Both the position numbers and the translations under genes were made by a program. Of a stretch of DNA of 64,000 nt, positions 27,945 through 36,772 are shown in pieces (position 1 is the stretch's first letter; every line of letters starts with the position of its first letter). The notes beneath the pieces are model-generated. The model did no database searches, was not told the origin of the DNA, and saw only the letters and a list, made by a program, of their open reading frames with translations. This DNA comes from Roseovarius azorensis (GTDB taxonomy: Bacteria; Pseudomonadota; Alphaproteobacteria; Rhodobacterales; Rhodobacteraceae): positions 1 through 64,000 of the forward strand of contig NZ_FOAG01000004.1 of assembly GCF_900109455.1 (NCBI RefSeq), given 5' to 3'.

Positions 27945-27965
27945 CCCGCCACATCCCGTGGCGGG
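27945..27965 (-). terminator. Intra-operon hairpin after the binding-protein gene
   Basis: CCCGCCAC and GTGGCGGG are perfect 8-bp arms around a 5-base loop in the 59-bp gap between binding-protein and ATPase genes. There is no U-run, so partial attenuation or 3'-end protection is likelier than full termination. Confidence 0.5.
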
Positions 27966-27986
27966 TTAAGATATGTCCGGACGGCT

Positions 27987-29147
27987 CTAGCGCCCGCCAA
28001 TCACACCGATATAATCAGAGACCCAGCGATAGTAGGGCACACATTCGCCCTGGCTTTCACAGGCGGAAACCGGCGTTGTCCAGAACCTGATCTTTTCGAA
28101 ATCGTCCAGACCATTTTTGGTGCAACCCTCGGCGGTCTGCATTCCGCGCCCGTCCGTGCAGGCGACGGGCACGGCCGGATTAGCCCCGAACCAGACCGAC
28201 AGATCCGATTGCAGGTTTGACGCCAGCGTATGTTCCATCCACATGTAGCTGCAATTGGGATTCGCCGCATCCACATGCATCATCGTGCTGTCCGCCCAGC
28301 CCGTCGCCCCCTCCTGCGGGATGGTCGACGCGACAGGCGTGTTGTCGGCCTGCAGCAGGTTCACCTGGAACGGCCATGTGCCGGACGCCGCCATACCTTC
28401 GTTCTTGAAGTCGTCGATCTGAATAAAGGCGTCGTGCCAGTAGCGGCTGACGATCTTGCGCTGCTCCCGCAGCAGATCAAGCGCTGCGGCATATTGCTCG
28501 TCGTTCAACTCGTAAGGCGAGATGATGCCCAGTTCGGGCTGATGATACATCAGATAGTTGGCTGCGTCGGCAATATGGATCGGCCCATCATAGGCCTGCA
28601 CACGCCCCGCGTTCGGTTTGCCGTCCGGCAGGTCCATCGCCTTGAACACCACATCCCAGCTTTTCGGAGCTTCGGGGAATACCTCGGTCGAATACATCAG
28701 CACGTTTGGCCCCCACATGTATGGCACCCCATAGTGAGTACCGTCCACATAGTGCCAGGGCGCTTCCTTGAGCCGGTCGTCAATCGTGGACCAACTTGGA
28801 ATCAGGTCGATGTTGATCGGCTGCACGCGCTTGCCCGCGACCATCCGCAGCGACGCATCACCAGAAGCCGTGACCAGATCAAAACCGCCCTCGTTCATCA
28901 GGGCGACCATCTCATCGCTCGTGTTGGCGGTCTTTACGTTGACCCTGCAACTGGTGGCGTTCTCAAAGCTCGTGATCCAGTCGAAATCGGGCGAGGTCTC
29001 GCCGCGTTCCAGATATCCGGGCCAGGCGACGATATTGACCTGCCCTTCGCCCGCGCCGAGTTGCATGACCATTGACTGGGCAGCGGCCTGACCGGCCACC
29101 GTCACACCAAGCAGCAGCGCTACGCCTGGTTTCAAGACATTTTTCAT
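27987..29147 (-). CDS. Polyamine-type ABC substrate-binding protein (YdcS/PotD-like)
   Basis: A 386-residue periplasmic protein. Signal peptide MKNVLKPGVALLLGVTVAG then QAAAQ. The fold resembles PotD/YdcS: VNIVAWPGYLERG, ASGDASLRM, VPYMWGPNVLMYSTEVF. Four cysteines near the C terminus (NCSYM, VACTDG, EGCTK, ACESQGEC region) are typical of the YdcS branch and may form disulfides. ATG 29147 is chosen over the upstream TTG because GGGGAG lies 7 bp before it. It probably imports putrescine or a related amine for the aldehyde dehydrogenase pathway. Confidence 0.88.
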   Translation of the reverse strand: MKNVLKPGVALLLGVTVAGQAAAQSMVMQLGAGEGQVNIVAWPGYLERGETSPDFDWITSFENATSCRVNVKTANTSDEMVALMNEGGFDLVTASGDASLRMVAGKRVQPINIDLIPSWSTIDDRLKEAPWHYVDGTHYGVPYMWGPNVLMYSTEVFPEAPKSWDVVFKAMDLPDGKPNAGRVQAYDGPIHIADAANYLMYHQPELGIISPYELNDEQYAAALDLLREQRKIVSRYWHDAFIQIDDFKNEGMAASGTWPFQVNLLQADNTPVASTIPQEGATGWADSTMMHVDAANPNCSYMWMEHTLASNLQSDLSVWFGANPAVPVACTDGRGMQTAEGCTKNGLDDFEKIRFWTTPVSACESQGECVPYYRWVSDYIGVIGGR

Positions 29148-29248
29148 TCGCAATCTCCCCTATGGGTGGACCTGGCAACTTCTGCCCATTCCTGGCGGAA
29201 GACTGCGGGAAGCCTGTTGCGTTCGCAAATTCAATTGTCAGAATTGTT

Positions 29249-29267
29249 CTATCGGTTTTTTCGATAG
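29249..29267. promoter_or_regulatory. LysR-type T-N11-A box ahead of the YdcS-like operon
   Basis: CTATCG and CGATAG are perfect 6-bp arms around 7 bases, and the inner bases give T-N11-A, the classic LysR-family recognition core. It lies about 100 bp upstream of the binding-protein start and just after the LysR gene's stop, so the neighbouring LysR protein is the obvious candidate. Being at the lysR 3' end, it could instead be a weak terminator. Confidence 0.55.
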
Positions 29268-29274
29268 CAGGCAG

Positions 29275-30183
29275 CTATACCCCGCTTATCATTTTATGGG
29301 CTTGTGCGACGGCAACAAACTCCCGCGCCGCCGCCGACAGCCTGGAACCCTTGCGCCAGACAAGCCCCACCTGCACAACCGGCAACGACCCCGAGACATC
29401 CCGCGCCTCGATCCTGTCCCCCTCCAGCGACCAGGGCCGGTAGACAAGATCGGGCAGCAACGCCACCCCGGCCCCCGTCGCCACCAGGGACCGTACCGCC
29501 TCGACCGACCGGGTCCGAAAGGCAACCTTTGGCTGCGTTCCCAGAACAGACAGCAGCTTTACCGTCTCCTGCTCCATCTCGTCGATGTTCAGGATGATCA
29601 GCGGTTCATCCTTGAGATCCGAAAGACTGATGCTCTCCTGACTGGCCAGACGATGCCCAAGAGGCATCCACAGCCGGTAAGGCGACACATCCAGCGTTTC
29701 CGCATAAAGCGCATGACGCTCCGCCACGGGAGAGGTCATCATCACGGCCACATCCATTTCGCCGCCAATGAGCAGATGTTCCAGATATTCGCTCGATTCC
29801 TCGATGGCGCTGATCTCGACCTTTGGATTGGCCCGGCGATACTTGGCCAGCAGATCCGATATCACGTAACCTGCGACAAGCGATGTCAGACCAAGATGTA
29901 GCCTGCCCTTCGCGCTCTGACCCTCGTCATCAAAGGCGCCCCGCGCCGAAGAGACTTCGGACAGGATCGTCGTCGCATGCCGCAGAAACTGATGCCCCCG
30001 ATGCGTGATCCGCAGACCGCGGGAATGTCGGTCGAACAGCTTGACACCCAGATCGGCTTCGAGGTCTTTAACCGCCTCGGTCACGGCGCTTTGGGAAATC
30101 GACAGAGACTGCGCCGCAGCACTGACCGAGCCATGTTCTGCAACGGCTACAAAGTAGTTCAACTGACGTATGGTGAATGACAT
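29275..30183 (-). CDS. LysR family transcriptional regulator
   Basis: A 302-residue regulator: N-terminal winged helix (MSFTIRQLNYFVAVAEHGSV, then SISQSAVTEAVKDLE) and a C-terminal effector domain with two alpha/beta lobes (GLTSLVAGYVISDLLAKY ... ISAIEESSEYLEHLL). ATG 30183 is the conventional LysR start; the frame extends upstream without a better site. It is transcribed in the same direction as the polyamine-type operon and separated from it by a 127-bp spacer holding a LysR box, so it probably activates that operon. Confidence 0.9.
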   Translation of the reverse strand: MSFTIRQLNYFVAVAEHGSVSAAAQSLSISQSAVTEAVKDLEADLGVKLFDRHSRGLRITHRGHQFLRHATTILSEVSSARGAFDDEGQSAKGRLHLGLTSLVAGYVISDLLAKYRRANPKVEISAIEESSEYLEHLLIGGEMDVAVMMTSPVAERHALYAETLDVSPYRLWMPLGHRLASQESISLSDLKDEPLIILNIDEMEQETVKLLSVLGTQPKVAFRTRSVEAVRSLVATGAGVALLPDLVYRPWSLEGDRIEARDVSGSLPVVQVGLVWRKGSRLSAAAREFVAVAQAHKMISGV

Positions 30184-30349
30184 CTTTGCAACCCGCCCAG
30201 ATTGATCAGGCGCAAGATTACGGCTGAATGTCATCCTGCTCAATAAATTACGATGACCTGCGGCGCTCTCGCAAGCCGGGGCTTCGTTCCTCGCACAATA
30301 GCCCCGATCAGAGAACGAGCGGAGGCTGTGGCCCGGTTCAGAGCCAAGC

Positions 30350-31123
30350 CTAGACGGTCGCGCCTTCGAACATGCGCAGCGTGACGCCCTGCTCGTTCAG
30401 CGCGCCACGCACGGCGCGGGCGATGGCAACGGCAGTGGGCGTATCACCATGCAGGCAGATCGTGTCGATCCGGCTGGGAATACGCTTGCCGCTCGTGGTC
30501 ACGATCGCGCCTGCACGCACCATCTCGACCATGCGCGCCGCCGCTGTTGCAGGGTCGTGTATGACCGCGCCCGGCTGGCTCCGGTCCACCAGCGTAGCGT
30601 CGTCGCGATAGGCACGGTCGGCGAAAATCTCGCAGGCGGTCCGGCAACCAAGCTCTGCCGCCGCCGCCTGTTGCGCGGTGCCTGCCAGCACCATGACGAT
30701 GATCTCCGGCGCGACGGACAGCGCCGCCTCGTAGCAGGCGCGCGCCATCTCCTTGCTCTCGGACGCCATGTTGGCGAGCGCGCCATGCAACTTCAGATGA
30801 CGGACCGTTGCCCCGTTCGCCCGCGCCATCGCCTGCGCCGCGCCAAGCTGATAGCGCACCAGGTTGCCCAGGCTGTCGAGCGGCAAGCTCATCCGCCGCC
30901 GACCAAAGCCCTGCAGATCGGCAAAACCGGGATGCGCGCCGATTCCCACGCCATTGCGGGCGGCGGCACGCATGGTCGCCGCCATCACGTCCCAGTCGCC
31001 CGCATGCTGCCCGCAGGCAATATTGGCCGAGGTGACGACCCCCAGAAGTGCCTCATCATCGCCCATGCGCCAGGGTCCAAAACTTTCGCCCATATCGGCA
31101 TTGAGATCCACGCTGATGGTCAT
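30350..31123 (-). CDS. pxpA: 5-oxoprolinase subunit A (LamB/YcsF family)
   Basis: A 257-residue protein with the YcsF hallmark opening VDLNADMGESFGPW, then ANIACGQHAGD, GIGAHPGFADLQGFGRR and DTICLHGDTPTAV. With PxpB and PxpC it forms the ATP-dependent 5-oxoprolinase that opens pyroglutamate to glutamate. It overlaps pxpC as ATGA (31120-31123). Last gene of an operon that starts at 36718. Confidence 0.95.
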   Translation of the reverse strand: MTISVDLNADMGESFGPWRMGDDEALLGVVTSANIACGQHAGDWDVMAATMRAAARNGVGIGAHPGFADLQGFGRRRMSLPLDSLGNLVRYQLGAAQAMARANGATVRHLKLHGALANMASESKEMARACYEAALSVAPEIIVMVLAGTAQQAAAAELGCRTACEIFADRAYRDDATLVDRSQPGAVIHDPATAAARMVEMVRAGAIVTTSGKRIPSRIDTICLHGDTPTAVAIARAVRGALNEQGVTLRMFEGATV

Positions 31124-32148
31124 GTCCGGCCTCGTTCGATATCATCCCCGGCGGTGACGCCGCTGATCAATTGATAGGACAGAAGGTCCCGAATGTCATG
31201 CAGGTCACGCACCAGCGGACGCAGATTGGCGCGCAGCCCCCTGCGATGCTCGTCGGCGCGGCGTTCCGCAGCGACGGCCTCGTCCAGCTCGACAAGGCGG
31301 AATGTCAGCGCCGCCCCCGGCGGGGCCTGCACCACACGCGGCAGATCACACGGCAGGACCGAGGCAATTCGGGGATAGCCCCCGGTTGTCTGACATTCGC
31401 CCAGCAGTACGAAAGGCGTGCCGTCGCCGGTGATCTGAATATCGCCGGGCACCACGACCTCGGAGAGCACGCTCAGACCCGCCTCGCTGTGAAACCCCGG
31501 AACCTTGCTATTCAGCCGCACGCCCATCCGGCTGCCGCGCGCATCGCGGTGAAACGTCGTTGCCATGAACCGGTCCCGCTCGGCGGGATCGAACAGATCG
31601 GTTTGCAGGCTGGGCACGACCCGGATCACACCACCCTCGAAGCGCGGTTCGACGGCAAGGGTCAGACCGGTTTCGCCAGCCTTCGGATCCGTACCGACAG
31701 GCAACCGCGCGCCCGCTGCGACGGTCTGCCCCAGACCGCTCGACAAATGGGCGGCACGCGCGCCAAGCAGCAGGGGCGTCTCGATACCTCCACCCAGATG
31801 CAGATAACCAAAGCAGCCCGCTTCGACCCCGCCTATGGACAGGCGGGCGCCGGCAGGCAACGAGTGGCTCGCATTCCATGCCGCGCGCGCGCCGTCGATG
31901 CTGACCCGCATCGGCGCGCCGGTAAGCGCGATGCGCAGATCGCAACCTGCCTCGAATTCACCGCCCATTCCGGCCATTTCCAGCGCTGCATGACTTTCGT
32001 CCTGTCCCAGCAGCGCCGCGCCCTCAGCAAGCGCCAGCCGGTCGGCCGCGCCCCCGCGCGACAGGCCAAACCCCAGATACCCCGGACGGCCCGTATCCTG
32101 AATGCTCAGTCCCGGCCCGGCGCGATGAACGATCAGCGTCCGGGTCAT
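31120..32148 (-). CDS. pxpC: 5-oxoprolinase subunit C (biotin-dependent carboxyltransferase-like)
   Basis: A 342-residue KipA/YbgK-type protein. Typical stretches: VHRAGPGLSIQDTGRPGYLGFG at the start (18 of these are near-invariant in the family), SRGGAADRLALAEGAALLG, and VLGECQTTGGYPRIASV-like FVLLGECQTTGGYPRIA. Acts with PxpA and PxpB in ATP-dependent hydrolysis of 5-oxoproline. Both ends overlap the neighbouring genes by 4 bp, a sign of stoichiometric coupling. Confidence 0.94.
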   Translation of the reverse strand: MTRTLIVHRAGPGLSIQDTGRPGYLGFGLSRGGAADRLALAEGAALLGQDESHAALEMAGMGGEFEAGCDLRIALTGAPMRVSIDGARAAWNASHSLPAGARLSIGGVEAGCFGYLHLGGGIETPLLLGARAAHLSSGLGQTVAAGARLPVGTDPKAGETGLTLAVEPRFEGGVIRVVPSLQTDLFDPAERDRFMATTFHRDARGSRMGVRLNSKVPGFHSEAGLSVLSEVVVPGDIQITGDGTPFVLLGECQTTGGYPRIASVLPCDLPRVVQAPPGAALTFRLVELDEAVAAERRADEHRRGLRANLRPLVRDLHDIRDLLSYQLISGVTAGDDIERGRT

Positions 32149-32912
32149 TTGAGGGCCTGCGCGGTCGCGCCGCCATCCGGATCCCCGCGCATCGCCGCAA
32201 GCTTTTCGGGCGAAACCGCATCGAAAAGCACCTCGTCGCCGGGCCGCAGCACGAAGGGGGTGTCGGCCTCAGGCCGAAAGAGACGAATGGCGGTCTGCCC
32301 GACATGCCGCCATCCCGTAGGGGCGGACACCGAAAAGAGCACGATCTGGCGGATCGCAACCGTCAGCGCGCCCTCGGGGACGCGCGCGGTCAACGCCTTC
32401 TGACGGGGGATGTCCCAGGCCGGATCCAACTCGCCCAGATAGGGCTGGCCGGGGGCAAAACCGATAGTCTGGACCCGCACCCGGCTTTGCGAAAGCGACG
32501 CAATCGCGGCCTCGGGCACCAGCCCCGCGGCGGCGGCGGCCTCCTCCAGTTGCGGGGCCAGATCGGTGCCATAGACGGTGGGAATACGCCACAACCGGCG
32601 GCCCTCAGGCAAGGGCGCATCATACCAGTCGCGTGAGACCAGGATCGCCTCAAGCGCGGTGCGCATTGCCGCGTGATCGTTCCACAGCGGATTGAACCGG
32701 ACATAGGCCGATACCAGCGAGGTCGCGCTTTCCTCGACCCCCTCGGGCGCGGCACGCTCCAGCGCCGCGCGAAAGGCAAGTGCCGCGCGGTTGGCGGGTT
32801 CGCTCAGCCGGTCGCCGAAACTGACCAGCAGCCCGTCCACCCCGACGGTGCGGATCCGTGGCCAGTCCCGCGCCGGGTCGATCCTGGATCGGTCAGGGCC
32901 GATGGGCGTCAT
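32145..32912 (-). CDS. pxpB: 5-oxoprolinase subunit B (KipI-like)
   Basis: A 255-residue protein with the KipI/YbgJ fold: VSAYVRFNPLW, IPTVYGTDLAPQLEE and GFAPGQPYLGELD, followed by PTGWRHVGQTAIRLFRP. Forms the 5-oxoprolinase core with PxpC. It begins 33 bp after the TRAP large-permease gene, in the same direction. Confidence 0.94.
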   Translation of the reverse strand: MTPIGPDRSRIDPARDWPRIRTVGVDGLLVSFGDRLSEPANRAALAFRAALERAAPEGVEESATSLVSAYVRFNPLWNDHAAMRTALEAILVSRDWYDAPLPEGRRLWRIPTVYGTDLAPQLEEAAAAAGLVPEAAIASLSQSRVRVQTIGFAPGQPYLGELDPAWDIPRQKALTARVPEGALTVAIRQIVLFSVSAPTGWRHVGQTAIRLFRPEADTPFVLRPGDEVLFDAVSPEKLAAMRGDPDGGATAQALK

Positions 32913-32945
32913 GACGGAAAACCTTGGGGCATGTTCAGGCGGATA

Positions 32946-34232
32946 TCAGTTCTGCACGGCACCGGGAAGATAAAGCGCAATCTGCGGAAAGGCGATCAGC
33001 GCCATGGCCATCAGCAGCATGGCGATCACGTAGGGAATAGCGCCCAGCATCACCTCGCTCATCTTGCCTCCCTTGCGCGCGCCCTGCACGACATAAAGGT
33101 TCAATCCTACCGGCGGTGTGATCAGCGCCATTTCGATCAGCACAATCATCAGGATACCGAACCAGATCGGATCATAGCCCATCTGAACCACCAGCGGCAC
33201 GATGATCGGGATCGTCACCACCATCAGCGACAGGGTCTCGATGAAAAACCCAAGCACGATGTAGATGCCCACGATGACAAGGATCGTCATCAGCGGCGAC
33301 AGACCCAGACCGTCGAGAAAGACGCGCAGCTCGTTGCCCAGACCCGCGGAGGCCAGCGTGAAATTGAGAAACGACGCCCCCAGCACCACCAGCATGATCA
33401 TCGAGGTGATCTTGACCGTGCCCAGAATGCTCTCTGTCACCATCGCCAGCGACACTCCGCCAAAGACAGCGGCGATGACGAACGCCCCTGCGACGCCGAC
33501 GGCGGCCGCCTCCGTGGGCGTGGCCCACCCCTTGTAGATGGTGCCGATGATGACCGTGAACAGCAGGATGATCGGGATCAGGTTCACCAGCGCAGACATC
33601 ATCTCGGCCAGCGGAAAGACACGCCGCTCACCGCCCAGTTCGGGGCGGATCATGCAGATGATTGCGGTGATCACGATGAACCCGACGGCAAGTCCGATCC
33701 CCGGCACCAGCCCCGCAAGGAAAAGCTGCGGGATCGAGGTCTGCGTGAGAAAGCCATAGACGATCAGGTTGATCGACGGCGGGATCATGATCCCCAGGGT
33801 GCCGCCCGCCGCGATGGCGCCGGAAAAGAGCCGCGGATCATACCCCAGCTTCTCGGCCTGCGGCATGGCCACCGTGGCGACCGTCGCAGCGGTCGCCACG
33901 GAAGAGCCGGAGGTGGCCGAGAACATGGTTGCTGTCGCCACATTCGCATGGATCAGCCCGCCGGGCAGCCACGAAATCCAGCGGTCAAGTGCCGCATAGG
34001 TGCGCGCCGCCACCCCGCTGCGCACCAGAACCTCGCCCAGCAGGACAAAGAACGGAATTGCGATCAGCGTGGCATTGTCCGAGGTGGACCAGACCATGTT
34101 GCCCAGACCCCGGATGAGCGGAAAGGGGCTGAGGAACAGATCCACACCGAACCCCAGCAGAAACAGCACGATTCCGACCGGAATAGAAAGGCTCAGCAGC
34201 GCCAGCAGCCCGACCGAGATCGAGACGATCAT
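32946..34232 (-). CDS. TRAP transporter large permease (DctM-like)
   Basis: A 428-residue membrane protein of about 12 helices. It has the family features IPFFVLLGEVLVRSGVA, FSATSGSSVATAATVATVAMP, and GGTLGIMIPPSINLIVYG, and later ITPPVGLNLYVVQGA. It couples Na+ movement to uptake of a carboxylate bound by the DctP partner. The start at 34232 makes an ATGA overlap with the small-permease gene. Embedded between a D-glutamate-cyclase-family gene and pxpBCA, so glutamate, 5-oxoproline or a related acid is a sensible ligand. Confidence 0.93.
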   Translation of the reverse strand: MIVSISVGLLALLSLSIPVGIVLFLLGFGVDLFLSPFPLIRGLGNMVWSTSDNATLIAIPFFVLLGEVLVRSGVAARTYAALDRWISWLPGGLIHANVATATMFSATSGSSVATAATVATVAMPQAEKLGYDPRLFSGAIAAGGTLGIMIPPSINLIVYGFLTQTSIPQLFLAGLVPGIGLAVGFIVITAIICMIRPELGGERRVFPLAEMMSALVNLIPIILLFTVIIGTIYKGWATPTEAAAVGVAGAFVIAAVFGGVSLAMVTESILGTVKITSMIMLVVLGASFLNFTLASAGLGNELRVFLDGLGLSPLMTILVIVGIYIVLGFFIETLSLMVVTIPIIVPLVVQMGYDPIWFGILMIVLIEMALITPPVGLNLYVVQGARKGGKMSEVMLGAIPYVIAMLLMAMALIAFPQIALYLPGAVQN

Positions 34233-34777
34233 TTCAGAATCTCCTCTTCGCCAAAGACTCCGATTGCGGCTTCCGAGGCGTCGAACCGGCCACGCAGCAC
34301 AAGCACAAGCGCCGCGAGAAAGGTGAGCCACGCCATCAGCGCGAACCATATCCATCCGGAGAACCACGGCAGCTGCACTATCCAGAGCGGCGTTTCCAGC
34401 GGCGTGTTGGCGCGCGAAGACATCGACAGCGAGCGCTCCAGAACCGGCCAGCACCTGAGCGCGATCAGCGACACCGTCGCACTCAGCACGAGCATCGAGA
34501 AGAGATCGAAGAGTGCCCGCCCCAGACTGTTCACCCTGCTGCGCAACAGGTCGATGCGCACATGGGCCAGTTCCAGCAGGGCAAATCCCATCCCCCACGA
34601 CGTAGCGATCGCCATGGCATAGCCGCTGATCTCGTCCGTGCCACCGAAAGAGGACCCCGCCTGCCGCAGCAGTATATCCGACAACACCACCGCCGCGCAG
34701 GCAAGCAACATCACCCCGACCAGCACGGCCACCAGCCGGTTAAGGCGTCGCAACATCACAAGCAGGCTATCGGGCAT
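34229..34777 (-). CDS. TRAP transporter small permease (DctQ-like)
   Basis: A 182-residue membrane protein with four helices and the family pattern LLRQAGSSFGGTDEISGYAM then GFALLELAHVRIDLL. Forms the transporter with the large permease encoded next. It starts 31 bp after the binding-protein gene. Confidence 0.9.
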   Translation of the reverse strand: MPDSLLVMLRRLNRLVAVLVGVMLLACAAVVLSDILLRQAGSSFGGTDEISGYAMAIATSWGMGFALLELAHVRIDLLRSRVNSLGRALFDLFSMLVLSATVSLIALRCWPVLERSLSMSSRANTPLETPLWIVQLPWFSGWIWFALMAWLTFLAALVLVLRGRFDASEAAIGVFGEEEILK

Positions 34778-34808
34778 CGGGAATCCCCTTCACAAGGCGT
34801 GACAACGC

Positions 34809-35846
34809 TTAGTTGGTGGCGATGGTCACGCCGACCACCTCGCCCACCGAGGCGTTCCAGCGCTCGGCCCAGTCGCCGCCTGCCCGTTGTGCCCAGTCCG
34901 GCAGCACCTTGCTCACCAGAATGTCGCGCGCCTTCTGGAAATCAGCCTCGGAAACCTCGACCAGTGTCATCGACCGCGCCTCGCCTGCGGGGCACTCGCC
35001 ATTGCCGGTCAGGCAGGCGATATCCTCGACCAGCGCATCCTGTGCCACGGTCCAGGCGGCATCCTCGAACCCGGTCCTGATCTCGGAGGTGATGAGCGCC
35101 TGCGTGGCCTCGTCAAGACTGTTCCACTTGTCGAGATTGATCGCGGTCACCACCGAATCCCAGCCCCCGAGAGGGATTGGCATGAGATGCGTGGACACCT
35201 CCCACCAGCCCGCGCTATAGCCTGAACCGGCACCGGTCACGGCACAGTCGACCACGCCCTTCTGCAACGCGCCGGGCACTTCGGCAAAGCTGACATTGAC
35301 ACCCTCGGCGCCAAGCGCTTCGAGAAACTTGGCGGTCATCCGCCCGGACGCACGGACCTTGAGGCCCTCCAGATCAGCCAATTCCGTGACTTCGGCATTG
35401 CAGAACACCACCTGCGGCGGATAGGGCGCAATGGCCAGAACGTGACTGTTGAATGTGTCGCGATAGATATCCTCGACCATCGGGCGCGCCGCCTCGACCA
35501 TGGCGCGGGCCTCGTCGGCGGACAGCGCGACGAGCGGCACATCCAGCCCCTCCAGCGCGGGCGCATCAGCCACGGCATAATCTGCCACGGTCATCGCCAC
35601 GTCATAGACCCCTTGACCCAGCAGGCGGTAGACATCCGCCACCCCAAGGTTCATCTCGCCATGAGTGGTCATCGAGACCGAGATCGCGCCGTTCGACGCC
35701 GCGGGCAGCGTTTCGGTCCAGAACGGTCGCTCGAATTCCTTGTGCAACGGCAGGCCGGACCAGCTTCCGACCACCGAAAGGTCCTGTGCCGCAAGCGGTG
35801 TGGCGGCAAGCGCCGCGATGGCGGCGGTGCTGAGCATCTGTTTCAT
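34809..35846 (-). CDS. TRAP transporter substrate-binding protein (DctP-like)
   Basis: A 345-residue periplasmic protein: short signal MKQMLSTAAIAALAATPLAA, then DctP-fold features including the ligand-binding arginine region LKVRASGRMTAKFLEALGA and a C-terminal helical segment. The conserved Arg in KVRASG would contact a substrate carboxylate, which suits an acidic amino acid or pyroglutamate. Its ATG overlaps the preceding gene's stop. Confidence 0.9.
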   Translation of the reverse strand: MKQMLSTAAIAALAATPLAAQDLSVVGSWSGLPLHKEFERPFWTETLPAASNGAISVSMTTHGEMNLGVADVYRLLGQGVYDVAMTVADYAVADAPALEGLDVPLVALSADEARAMVEAARPMVEDIYRDTFNSHVLAIAPYPPQVVFCNAEVTELADLEGLKVRASGRMTAKFLEALGAEGVNVSFAEVPGALQKGVVDCAVTGAGSGYSAGWWEVSTHLMPIPLGGWDSVVTAINLDKWNSLDEATQALITSEIRTGFEDAAWTVAQDALVEDIACLTGNGECPAGEARSMTLVEVSEADFQKARDILVSKVLPDWAQRAGGDWAERWNASVGEVVGVTIATN

Positions 35847-36718
35847 CTCATGATCTCCCTGTTGGTTTCAGTATTCGTTAGAGGCGGCAAAACCGGCACC
35901 TCGGCGTCCTCGGCGATATCGGTGACCAGCATATGTCCGGGCTTGTGCGTCATGCAGAGCGGCAAGCGCGCCTGTTCGACGGCCACCTGGGGGGTGACCC
36001 CGCACGCCCAGAAGACCGGGACATGACCCGGCTCCACCGGTGCGGGATCCCCCCAGTCGGGGCGCGCAATGTCGCGAATACCGATCTCTGCGGGATCCCC
36101 CGCATGGATCGGCGCGCCATGCGCCAGAGGATAGCGGCGCGAGATGTCGCGCACCCGCTTCACCTGATTCTCGGGAATGGCGCGCATGCTCACGACCATC
36201 CGCCCCGAGAACGGACCCGCCGCGACCGTTTCGAGGCTGGACCGGAACATCGGCACGGTCGTGTTGTTGTCGATATGCCATAGCGCGATGCCCGCCCGCT
36301 GCAGGGCATGTTCGAAGGTGAATGAACACCCAAGCGCAAACGCCACCATATCGTCGCTCCAGAGCGCGCTGATGTCCCTGCGGGTCTCGCTGAACTGCCC
36401 GTCGCGATAGATGTTGTAGGCAGGCACATCGGTGCGGATGTCGATATCGCGCCCCAGCGTCGTCATGCGCGGATCGCCCTTGTCCGACACGCCGGTCAAC
36501 GGACAGGGTCTGGGGTTGCGCTGGCAATACCGCATGAAATCAAGCGCGAAACGCTCGGGCATGATTACCACATTGGCCTGCAGAAATCCACGTCCTAACC
36601 CGGCGGTGTGTCCCGCATAATCCCCGCCCCGGATCGCCGCGCGCAACTGCGTGGTATCTGCATTCCTGAGTTGATCATACGTGGTAGGCAATTCGCGCCC
36701 CTCCCCTTGCAACAACAT
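35843..36718 (-). CDS. DUF1445 / D-glutamate cyclase family protein (YcsI-like)
   Basis: A protein of up to 291 residues of the YcsI/DUF1445 family: RAAIRGGDYAGHTAGLGRGFLQANVVI in its conserved pieces (GHTAGLGRGFLQANVVI), CQRNPRPCPL, DIRTDVPAYNIYRDG, and the C-terminal MTHKPGHMLVTD. The mammalian homologue makes 5-oxo-D-proline from D-glutamate, and bacterial members are often annotated as hydro-lyases. Next to pxpABC this suggests D-glutamate entering a 5-oxoproline route. The start is uncertain: ATG 36718 has no good site, whereas GGGGAGGGG lies about 6 bp before an in-frame TTG at 36691. Confidence 0.82.
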   Translation of the reverse strand: MLLQGEGRELPTTYDQLRNADTTQLRAAIRGGDYAGHTAGLGRGFLQANVVIMPERFALDFMRYCQRNPRPCPLTGVSDKGDPRMTTLGRDIDIRTDVPAYNIYRDGQFSETRRDISALWSDDMVAFALGCSFTFEHALQRAGIALWHIDNNTTVPMFRSSLETVAAGPFSGRMVVSMRAIPENQVKRVRDISRRYPLAHGAPIHAGDPAEIGIRDIARPDWGDPAPVEPGHVPVFWACGVTPQVAVEQARLPLCMTHKPGHMLVTDIAEDAEVPVLPPLTNTETNREIMR

Positions 36719-36772
36719 CACCGGCGGGGGTTATAAAATCAAATTGAATAAACTTTTACTCGGACATAAAAA

